From contig NZ_JALCYY010000018.1 of the NCBI RefSeq assembly GCF_022690685.1, forward strand, positions 26,422 through 90,421: 64,000 bases of DNA, given 5' to 3'. Under the pieces are notes generated by a model that was not told the origin of the DNA, did not search any database, and saw only the letters and a program-made list of their open reading frames with translations. The translations under genes were made by a program, and so were the position numbers. The number at the start of each line of letters is the position of its first letter. Within the stretch, counting starts at the first letter, position 1. Shown piece after piece: positions 34,082 to 40,895 of the stretch. The DNA comes from Anaeromyxobacter terrae. GTDB taxonomy: Bacteria; Myxococcota; Myxococcia; Myxococcales; Anaeromyxobacteraceae.

Positions 34082-34534
34082 CTAGGCGCCGAGGCGGGCC
34101 GCGGCCTCGCGCTCGCGGGCGGCGAGGAGCGCCGCGAGCAGCGCGCGGACCTTCGGGAAGCGCTCGGCCAGCACCGCCACGATGGGCGTCGGGAAGCCGA
34201 CCGCCGTCAGCTCCGTGCGGGCGACGAGCGACCAGGCGCGCGACGACCCGCCGAGCACCCGGGGCGCGCCGAAGAAGGCCCCGCGCTCGAGCGTCGACAC
34301 GTCCGCCGGGCCTGCCGGCGTCCCGGCGCACGCCACCGCGGTCCCCTCGACGACGAGGAAGACGCCCTCCCCGCCCTCCCCGCTGACGAGCTCGCCGGGC
34401 GCAAAGGTCACGAGCTGCGCGACCAGGAGCAGGTCGCGACGCGCCGAGTCGTCGAGCGATCGGAAGAGGGGGCTCGACTCCACGAACGCCGTCGTGGCCA
34501 GGTCCCCCCATACCTCTCGCGGCCCGGTCGCCAT
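34082..34534 (-). CDS. Cyclic-nucleotide-binding-domain (Crp-like sensor) protein without DNA-binding domain
   Basis: 150 residues. A single CNB-type beta barrel: [21 protein letters not shown] helix pair, [21 protein letters not shown], and [16 protein letters not shown] in place of the phosphate-binding cassette. The cassette lacks the usual Arg-Ser/Ala pair, so ligand binding is uncertain. There is no helix-turn-helix or enzyme domain. It may act as a small sensor or adaptor. It lies 110 bases upstream of carB, but I see no link in function. Confidence 0.82.
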   Translation of the reverse strand: MATGPREVWGDLATTAFVESSPLFRSLDDSARRDLLLVAQLVTFAPGELVSGEGGEGVFLVVEGTAVACAGTPAGPADVSTLERGAFFGAPRVLGGSSRAWSLVARTELTAVGFPTPIVAVLAERFPKVRALLAALLAAREREAAARLGA

Positions 34535-34560
34535 GCGCGGCCGGACGCTACCACGAAGAG

Positions 34561-34598
34561 ACGACGCCCCGCGCGGCGCGGAGCCGGCGGGGCGTCGT
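34561..34598. terminator. 12-base perfect hairpin, copy 1 of a repeated terminator
   Basis: ACGACGCCCCGC (34561-34572) pairs with GCGGGGCGTCGT (34587-34598) around a 14-base loop. It lies 70 bases past the stop of the beta-barrel gene on the minus strand, where the hairpin is followed by a pyrimidine-rich TCTCTTCG. A near-identical hairpin sits at 35326-35359. Confidence 0.65.
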
Positions 34599-34667
34599 GA
34601 CCCTCGGTGCGCCCCATCCCGCGGGGCGCGTCGCGGCTGCGGCGGCGATGGGCCGCGCGCGGCCGGG

Positions 34668-35186
34668 CTAGAAGTAGAACCGGAGGAAGGCGAGGCCCGT
34701 CGTGAACACGCCCGAGCTGTCCCCGGAGGCGTCGGAGTCGGAGCGGAAGCCGAGCTGCGCCTCGGCGCCGAGGGAGAAGTTCGTCGTGAGGTAGTGCTCG
34801 CCGCCGATCGCCGCGGCGAGGATGACGTCAGTGCCGCTGTGGTCGTTGACGCCGTCGTCGACGCTCGCGAAGTTGAGCTTTAGCCGGCCGCCCATGTAGA
34901 GGTCGAAGGGGGCGGCGAGGCGCTGGACGTAGAAGAGGCCGACGCCCACCGTGACGTCGCTCCGGTCGGGCTGAGCCGCCGGACGGTCCTGCGTCAGCAC
35001 CCCGAGCGACGGTTCGATGCGAAGCGTCGGGGCGACCGAGATGGGCGCGTAGACCTCGATCGTCCGCGAGCCGGCGCCCTCCAGCGGGACGATGGAGATG
35101 CCGAGGCCGAAGGGCCGGCGCGCTTCCTGCGCGTGGGCGGCGGCGGAGAGCGCGAGGGCGGCGAGGGCGAACACGAGCTTCTTCAT
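34668..35186 (-). CDS. Outer-membrane beta-barrel protein
   Basis: 172 residues. A clear signal peptide (MKKLVFALAALALSAAAHAQ, cleavage after AHA) is followed by alternating-polarity strands with Gly-rich turns and a C-terminal aromatic residue (FLRFYF), the usual sorting signal for outer-membrane barrels. The length suits an eight-strand barrel. The ligand is unknown. The ribosome site AAAGGAAAGGAG is strong. It is probably a single-gene unit ending at the hairpin at 34561-34598. Confidence 0.85.
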   Translation of the reverse strand: MKKLVFALAALALSAAAHAQEARRPFGLGISIVPLEGAGSRTIEVYAPISVAPTLRIEPSLGVLTQDRPAAQPDRSDVTVGVGLFYVQRLAAPFDLYMGGRLKLNFASVDDGVNDHSGTDVILAAAIGGEHYLTTNFSLGAEAQLGFRSDSDASGDSSGVFTTGLAFLRFYF

Positions 35187-35325
35187 GAGGCTCCTTTCCT
35201 TTCACGCACGCTCGGTGCGTCGTGGACTCGCCGGACTGTAGTCCCGGACGACGAGGCGCCGAAGAAAAGGGCCGTGCGCGGCGAGACGCCGCGCCGGTGC
35301 GTTACGCGGCGGGCGTCGAGACGGA

Positions 35326-35359
35326 GACGCCCCGCGCGGCGCGAGGCCGGCGGGGCGTC
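35326..35359. terminator. Hairpin, copy 2 of a repeated terminator
   Basis: GACGCCCCGC (35326-35335) pairs with GCGGGGCGTC (35350-35359); the loop (GCGGCGCGAGGCCG) is almost the same as in copy 1. It lies just past the stop of the aspartate aminotransferase gene on the minus strand. Both copies sit at gene ends, which argues for a mobile or duplicated terminator module. Confidence 0.65.
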
Positions 35360-35381
35360 GAGAGGCGCGGAGCGCGCGATC

Positions 35382-36584
35382 TTACTCGAGGCTCTTCGCC
35401 ATCTCGGCGATGCGATCGCAGCCCTTGTCGATCTGCTCCATCGACGTCGCGAACGAGAGCCGCATGTACCCGGGCGCGCCGAAGGCCGAGCCGGGGACGG
35501 CCGCGACGAGGTGCTTCTCGAGGAGGAGGTCGATGAGCTTGCCGTCCGTGCCGAGCGGCCCGGTCGCGCCGGGCGCCTTGCGCGAGAGGAGCGCGCTCAC
35601 GTCGGGGAAGGCGTAGAACGCGCCGCCCGGATCGAAGCAGCGGACGCCCGGGATGGCGTTGAGGCGCGCGACGATGTGCTTGCGCCGCTCGTCGAACGTC
35701 TTGCGCATCTTCTCGACCTCCTCGTCCACGCCGGGCAGCGTGAGCGCGCCGAGCGCCGCCTTCTGGGAGATCGAGGCGGGGTTCGAGGTCGAGTTGTCCT
35801 GGAGCTTCTGCATCGCGGAGATGAGCGCCTGCGGGCCCGCGGTCCAGCCGATGCGCCAGCCGGTCATCGAGTACGTCTTCGACGCGCCGTTCACGAGCGC
35901 GACCTGGGGCTGGAGCGAGGGATCGAGGTCGAGGACGTTCTCGAAGCGGCCCTTGTAGACGAGCTTGTCGTAGATGTCGTCGGAGACGATCAGGATCTCC
36001 GTGCCCTTCACCGCGGCGATGACCGTCTCGAGCGTACGCCGCGAGAGCATCGCGCCCGTGGGGTTCGACGGGCTGTTCACGATGATCGCCTTCGTCCGCG
36101 GCGTGATGGCCTTCTTGATCTGCTCCGGCGCCGGGTCGAAGCCCGTGTCCATCGTGGTCTCGACGAGCACCGGGACGCCGCCCGCGACGCGGACCATGTC
36201 GGCGTACGAGACCCAGAACGGCGTGAAGATGACGACCTCGTCGCCCTCGTTCAGCAGCGCCTGGAACAGGTTGTAGAGGGCGTGCTTGCCGCCGCAGGAG
36301 ACGAGCACCTCGGTCGCCTTGTAGGTGACCCGGTGCTCCTTCTGGATCTTCGCGGCGATCGCCTCGCGCAGCTCCGGGATGCCGTTCGTGGGCGTGTACT
36401 TCGTGAAGCCCTGGTCGATCGCCTTCTTCGCCGCGTCCTTGATGACCGCGGGCGTGTCGAAGTCGGGCTCGCCGGCGCCGAAGCCGACGACGTCGATGCC
36501 CTTCTGCTTCATCTCCCGGGCCTTGGCGGTGATGGCCAGGGTCGGCGACGGCTTCACGGCATCGAGGCGCTTCGCGAGCTTCAT
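35382..36584 (-). CDS. aspC: Aspartate aminotransferase (class I, subgroup Ib)
   Basis: 400 residues. A PLP enzyme transferring the amino group between aspartate and 2-oxoglutarate. Motifs: FGAGEPDFDTP near 35, NSPSNPTGAML, VSDDIYDKLVY (PLP-pyridine Asp/Tyr) and the Lys site VNGASKTYSMTGWRIGW; the C-terminal MRLSFATS supplies the carboxylate-binding Arg. The subgroup Ib look is inferred and some members also accept prephenate. The ATG at 36584 has a GAGGAG ribosome site; a perfect hairpin lies in its leader. Confidence 0.93.
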   Translation of the reverse strand: MKLAKRLDAVKPSPTLAITAKAREMKQKGIDVVGFGAGEPDFDTPAVIKDAAKKAIDQGFTKYTPTNGIPELREAIAAKIQKEHRVTYKATEVLVSCGGKHALYNLFQALLNEGDEVVIFTPFWVSYADMVRVAGGVPVLVETTMDTGFDPAPEQIKKAITPRTKAIIVNSPSNPTGAMLSRRTLETVIAAVKGTEILIVSDDIYDKLVYKGRFENVLDLDPSLQPQVALVNGASKTYSMTGWRIGWTAGPQALISAMQKLQDNSTSNPASISQKAALGALTLPGVDEEVEKMRKTFDERRKHIVARLNAIPGVRCFDPGGAFYAFPDVSALLSRKAPGATGPLGTDGKLIDLLLEKHLVAAVPGSAFGAPGYMRLSFATSMEQIDKGCDRIAEMAKSLE

Positions 36585-36613
36585 GATCGGTGTCTCCTCG
36601 GGCGAGGTGTCGT

Positions 36614-36633
36614 GGCCGCCCACCGGGGCGGCC
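36614..36633 (-). promoter_or_regulatory. Perfect hairpin in the aspartate aminotransferase leader
   Basis: GGCCGCCC-ACCG-GGGCGGCC (8-base stem, 4-base loop) lies 30 bases before the ATG. TATCCT at 36654-36649 preceded by TGC is a candidate extended -10 upstream. The hairpin would be in the 5' untranslated RNA and could affect initiation or stability. No ligand class is suggested. Confidence 0.4.
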
Positions 36634-36693
36634 AAAGGGCCGAGGATAGCAGAACCGATGTGTGCAACGCGCCCCGAACGCGGGAGCGGACGG

Positions 36694-37191
36694 CTAGCGG
36701 CGCCCCGGGGTGCCGAGCTTGCGCCGGAGCCCCTCCGCCACGTTGGGCGGGACGAGGCCGGAGACGTCGCCGCCGAAGGTGGCAACCTCGCGCACGAGCT
36801 GCGCCGAGACGAAGAAGTAGTCCTCGCCGGTCATGACGAAGACCGCCTCGAACTCGGGCAGGAGCTTGCGGTTCATGTTGGCGAGCTGGAACTCGTACTC
36901 GAAATCCGAGACCGCCCGGAGCCCGCGGATGACGGTGTAGACGCCCTTCGAGCGCACGTAGTCCACGAGGAGCGCGTTGAAGGAGTCCACCTCCACGCGC
37001 GGGTCGTCCCCGACCGCCTCGGAGATGAGCGCCATGCGCTCCTCCGCCGTGAACAGCGGCGACTTCTGGGGGTTGTTCGCCACCGCCACGATCAGCCGAT
37101 CGAACACCTTGAGGCCGCGGTTGATGATGGCCAGGTGACCGTTCGTGAGCGGGTCGAACGAGCCGGGGTAGATGGCGGTGCGACGAGGCAT
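36694..37191 (-). CDS. coaD: Phosphopantetheine adenylyltransferase
   Basis: 165 residues, normal length. Penultimate step of coenzyme A synthesis: ATP plus 4'-phosphopantetheine to dephospho-CoA. Motifs: [18 protein letters not shown] with the HxGH-type [20 protein letters not shown] and the [18 protein letters not shown] block, which in this family reads SSxxVRE. It follows rsmD by 18 bases, the common rsmD-coaD pairing. Confidence 0.97.
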   Translation of the reverse strand: MPRRTAIYPGSFDPLTNGHLAIINRGLKVFDRLIVAVANNPQKSPLFTAEERMALISEAVGDDPRVEVDSFNALLVDYVRSKGVYTVIRGLRAVSDFEYEFQLANMNRKLLPEFEAVFVMTGEDYFFVSAQLVREVATFGGDVSGLVPPNVAEGLRRKLGTPGRR

Positions 37192-37209
37192 GCGGGCGCG
37201 GAGTATCCC

Positions 37210-37749
37210 TCACTCCCTCACGTAGATCGAGATCCCGGTACCACCGTAGTGACGCCGGTCCGCGAGCGCGAGCCCGCCGACGCGATCCGGCGGTGGACGC
37301 CGCGCGTCATGCTCCGCGACGGCGCGGGCGCCCGGCGCGAGGCACCCCTCGGCGAGCGCGAGCGCCGCCTCCGGACCCTCCGCGTACGGCGGATCGACGA
37401 AGGCGAGCGCGAAGTGGCCCCGCGGCAGGCGCGGGACGACCTCCTCGACCCGCCCGCGGCGGACGTCGACCCGCCCCGCGAGCCCGCACGCCGCGGCGTT
37501 CCGGGCGATGAGCTCCGCCGCCGCGCGGTCCGCCTCGACGCAGACGGCACGGGCGCAGCCGCGGGAGAGCGCCTCGAGGGCGAGCGCTCCCGTCCCCGCG
37601 TACAGGTCGAGGACGTCGCCGCCGTCGAAGAACTGGCCGAGCACGTTGAACACCGCCCCGCGGACCTTGTCGCTCGTCGGTCGGGTCGAGACGCCGCGCG
37701 GGGTCGCGAGCCGCCGGCCGCGCGCGCTGCCGGCGATGATCCGGGTCAC
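37210..37749 (-). CDS. rsmD: 16S rRNA (guanine966-N2)-methyltransferase
   Basis: 179 residues. Motifs: RIIAGSARGRRL and TRPTSDKVRGAVFNVL at the N-terminus, SAM site VLDLYAGTGALALEALSRG, and the catalytic DPPY in FVDPPYAEG. It methylates G966 of 16S rRNA during 30S assembly. The gene overlaps the upstream one by four bases (ATGA) and is 18 bases from coaD, so the three are one transcript. Confidence 0.94.
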   Translation of the reverse strand: MTRIIAGSARGRRLATPRGVSTRPTSDKVRGAVFNVLGQFFDGGDVLDLYAGTGALALEALSRGCARAVCVEADRAAAELIARNAAACGLAGRVDVRRGRVEEVVPRLPRGHFALAFVDPPYAEGPEAALALAEGCLAPGARAVAEHDARRPPPDRVGGLALADRRHYGGTGISIYVRE

Positions 37750-38687
37750 GGCCCGCGCTCCTCGTGCCGGCGCAGGATCCCGCTCACGAGCGCCGCTGCG
37801 GAGCCCGCCGCGCCGAGGCCCTCCACGAGATCGGTGACCTCCGCGAACGCGCGCGCCTCGCGGCGCTCGGCCTCCTCGCCCGGCGCCGTGGCCCCCGGCT
37901 CCACCGCGGCCCGCTCCTCGGCCGCGCCGCCATCCTCGCAGGCGCGCACCGGCGAGCCCTGCAGCGCGCCCAGCAGCGCCGGGGTCACCGGCCCGCAGCG
38001 CATGACGGGCGTCCCGCGCAGCGCGAGGGCGAGCCGGGCGAGCGTGTCCGCCTGGGCGCGCGCCGCCGCCTCGTCCGCCGGCGCAGGGCAGCGCACCGCG
38101 GCGAGATCCGGGCGAAAGCCGCGGCGCACGAGCGCCTGGAGCCCCGCGATCGCCCGCGGCGCGGCGCCGGACGCGTCCTCGAGCGGCACGATCCAGTCCA
38201 CGCCGAGCCCGCGCTCGACGGCCGGCGCGGCCACCTCGGCGAGCACGCGGCCGCGCTCGGGCGCGGCGACCGCCCCCCCGTCGATCGACACGTGGGTGAG
38301 TCCGGCGTCCACGAGCGCCCAGGTCTCCGAGACGGCGCGCTCCACGTCGAGCGCCCCCTCCCCCGCGACCACGACCTCTCCCGCGAGCAGCAGCGGCAGT
38401 CCGGCGGCCACCTCATCCGCCGCGGCGGTGACCTCCGCGAACCACCGATCGGGGCGCCCGCCACGCGGCAGCGCGAGCCCGAGCGCGCTCCCGAGCGCCT
38501 TCGCGGCGACGAGGGCGCCGCGGGCGACCGCCGCCGAGGGCGCGCGCACGAGCGGCAGGACGAGGCCCAGCTCCGCGGCGGGCGCGAGCAGGTCGCGGAA
38601 GGAGAGCGGGCACGCGGCGCTGCGCGGGGGCAGCCGCTGAACGGTGCGCGCGGGCCGGAACGCGGACAGGCGCGAGATCACGGGCAC
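37746..38687 (-). CDS. Uncharacterised protein, Ala-rich alpha/beta
   Basis: 313 residues, very Ala/Arg/Gly-rich with regular alternating strands and helices (LPLLLAGEVVVAG, THVSIDGGAV, GLGVDWIVPLEDA), which suggests a barrel-type fold. No catalytic signature is clear. It overlaps rsmD by four bases, so it is translated with rsmD and coaD. Family not recognised. Confidence 0.65.
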   Translation of the reverse strand: MPVISRLSAFRPARTVQRLPPRSAACPLSFRDLLAPAAELGLVLPLVRAPSAAVARGALVAAKALGSALGLALPRGGRPDRWFAEVTAAADEVAAGLPLLLAGEVVVAGEGALDVERAVSETWALVDAGLTHVSIDGGAVAAPERGRVLAEVAAPAVERGLGVDWIVPLEDASGAAPRAIAGLQALVRRGFRPDLAAVRCPAPADEAAARAQADTLARLALALRGTPVMRCGPVTPALLGALQGSPVRACEDGGAAEERAAVEPGATAPGEEAERREARAFAEVTDLVEGLGAAGSAAALVSGILRRHEERGP

Positions 38688-38741
38688 GGTATAGCACGCG
38701 GTCGCCGGGCCCGCGGGCCCCGCGTCGCGCGCCGGCCCCGG

Positions 38742-39779
38742 TCAGTGCGTGTGCACGTCGTGGAGGTGCTCGTACTCCACCGACTCGATCTGGAGGGTCG
38801 TGTGGTCGATCCCGAACGAGCTGCGGAGCTCGCGCTTCACCTCGTTCAGGATGTCGTCGTTGCGCCCCATCGACTCGGCGTGGACGACGAGGTGCGCGGA
38901 GAGCGCGTACAGGCCCGAGGAGATCGTCCAGATGTGGAGGTCGTGGACGGCGGACACCCCCGCCGCCGACTCCATCTGGCGCGTCACCGCGGTCACGTCG
39001 AGGTGGCGCGGCACGCCCTCCATCAGGATGTCGGTGATCTCGAGGATGAGCCGCAGCGCGCCCCAGAGGATGAGCCCGGAGATCGCGAGGGACAGCACCG
39101 GGTCGAGCCAGCGCGCCTCCGGGTGGAGCGCCATGGCACCCGCGCCGCAGAGGATGGCGACGGAGGAGACGGTGTCCGAGAGCACGTGCAGGAACGCCGC
39201 CCGCGCGTTGAGGGTGTGCTCGTCGTGCAGGAACCAGAGGATGGCGAGGTTCGCGGCGAGGCCGATCGAGGCGATGATCGCCATGAGGCGGAGGTCGATC
39301 GGGCCGTGCGGCTCCCGCAGCCGCTGCACCGCCTCCCAGACGATCCAGGCCGAGAGGAGGAGCAGCGCGCCGACGTTGATCTGCGCCGCGAGCACCTCCG
39401 CGCGCCGGTAGCCGTAGGTGCGCTTGTCGTCCGCGCGCCGGGTGGCGAGGTACGCCGCGACGAGCGCGAGCCCGAGCGCGCCGGCGTCGGTGAGCATGTG
39501 GGCGGCGTCGGAGAGGAGCGCGAGGGAGCCGGAGAGCCACCCGCCGATCGCCTCCGCGATCATCACGCCGCCCGTGATCAGCATCGACGCGCCGAGGCGG
39601 CGCAGGCTCGCGCCGGCGTGGTGGCCGCCCATGCCGTGCGCGTGCGGGCCGTGATCGTGCTCGTGCGCCGGGTGGGCGCCGGGCGCGTGCTCACCCTCGT
39701 GCCCGTCGCACGGCTCACCGTGCGGGCCCGCGTGCTCGTGCCTGTGCGCTCCGTGGCCGTGGGAGTGGCCGTGCGACAT
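38742..39779 (-). CDS. Cation diffusion facilitator (zinc/cadmium/cobalt exporter)
   Basis: 345 residues. A His-rich N-terminal tail (about 1-55, many HGH/HEH units) binds metals. Six membrane helices follow, with metal-site residues in LLSDAAHMLTDAGAL (helix II, HxxxD type) and FLHVLSDTVSSVAIL (helix V). The C-terminal cytoplasmic domain has DLHIWTISSGLYALSAHLVV. This is the CzcD/ZitB subtype that exports zinc and related ions by proton exchange. The His-rich tail is long even for the family. It is divergent from the hydrolase gene. Confidence 0.95.
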   Translation of the reverse strand: MSHGHSHGHGAHRHEHAGPHGEPCDGHEGEHAPGAHPAHEHDHGPHAHGMGGHHAGASLRRLGASMLITGGVMIAEAIGGWLSGSLALLSDAAHMLTDAGALGLALVAAYLATRRADDKRTYGYRRAEVLAAQINVGALLLLSAWIVWEAVQRLREPHGPIDLRLMAIIASIGLAANLAILWFLHDEHTLNARAAFLHVLSDTVSSVAILCGAGAMALHPEARWLDPVLSLAISGLILWGALRLILEITDILMEGVPRHLDVTAVTRQMESAAGVSAVHDLHIWTISSGLYALSAHLVVHAESMGRNDDILNEVKRELRSSFGIDHTTLQIESVEYEHLHDVHTH

Positions 39780-39888
39780 TCCGCTTGAACCTCCGCGTCC
39801 CTCAGTCTACGCCATGGAGCAACGGTCGGGCACCCGGGCGCGCATCGCTCCCGCGCGGTCCGACGCGCCGCCGGGCTGGCGGAGGGTC

Positions 39889-40890
39889 ATGGAGAAGACC
39901 GAGCATCGCGCGACGGGCCAGGACGGCACCCGTCTCCACTGGACGAGCACCGGCGCCGGCGGTCCGTCGGTGGTCCTCACCGACGGCATCGGGTGCGCGG
40001 GCTACGTCTGGCGGGCGCTCGAGCCGGCGCTCGCCCGCGAGCGCCGCGTGCTCCACTGGAACTACCGGGCGCACGGGCGCAGCGCCGCGCCGGACGACCC
40101 CGAGCGCATGACGATGGACGACTGCGTGTCGGACCTCGTCGCGGTGCTCGACGCGGCGGGCGAGGAGCGCGCGGTGCTCGCCGGCCACTCCATGGGCGTG
40201 CAGGTCGCGCTCGAGCTCCAGCGCCGCCACCCCGAGCGTGTCGCGGCGCTCGTCCTCCTCTGTGGCGCCCCGGGGAACCTCCTCGACACCTTCCACGACT
40301 CGGCGGTGCTCCGCTACGCGTTCCCCTTCGCGAAGCAGCTCGTCCTGCGCTACCCGGAGGTCGCGCGGATCGCCTTCCGGACGATCGTCCCGACGGACCT
40401 CGCCCTCGCCTACGCGATGACGTTCGAGGTCGACGGCGCCCGCGTCCGGCGCGCCGACCTCGCCCGCTACCTCGACGATCTCGCCGCGGTGGATCCCGCC
40501 CTGTTCGTCCGCCTGCTCTCCTCCGCCGCCGCGCACGACGCGAGCCCGCACCTTCCGCAGGTCGCCGCCCCGACCCTCGTCGTGGCCGGCGAGCACGACT
40601 CGTTCACGCCGATGCGCCTGTCCGAGGCGATCCATCGCGCCGTCCCGGGGAGCGAGCTCGTCGTCGTGCCGGGCGGCACGCACGTCGCGCCGCTCGAGGA
40701 TCCGGAGCTCGTCGCCGAGAGCACGCTCGCGTTCCTCGCCTCCCACGCGAAGCCCCACCGCGCGACGCATCGCGACGTCGCCACGACCTCGCCCGCGAAG
40801 AAGCCCCGCCGTCGAGCCGCGCGCCCGGCCGCGACGGAGCCGTCGCCCCGGCGGCGCACCCCGCGCGCGCAGAAGCCGCGCGTCCGCTAG
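39889..40890 (+). CDS. Alpha/beta hydrolase with basic C-terminal tail
   Basis: 333 residues from the ATG at 39889 (GGAGGG ribosome site); an ATG at 39814 would add 25 poorly conserved residues. Hydrolase signatures: oxyanion strand VVLTDGIGCAGYVW, nucleophile elbow AGHSMGVQ, acid VAGEHDSFTP and catalytic His in PGGTHVAPL. The substrate is unknown. The last 40 residues are Lys/Arg/Pro/Ala-rich, like the tails of proteins that bind polyanions or PHA granules, and may tether the enzyme. Five bases separate it from the next gene. Confidence 0.85.
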   Translation: MEKTEHRATGQDGTRLHWTSTGAGGPSVVLTDGIGCAGYVWRALEPALARERRVLHWNYRAHGRSAAPDDPERMTMDDCVSDLVAVLDAAGEERAVLAGHSMGVQVALELQRRHPERVAALVLLCGAPGNLLDTFHDSAVLRYAFPFAKQLVLRYPEVARIAFRTIVPTDLALAYAMTFEVDGARVRRADLARYLDDLAAVDPALFVRLLSSAAAHDASPHLPQVAAPTLVVAGEHDSFTPMRLSEAIHRAVPGSELVVVPGGTHVAPLEDPELVAESTLAFLASHAKPHRATHRDVATTSPAKKPRRRAARPAATEPSPRRRTPRAQKPRVR

Positions 40891-40895
40891 AGTCC

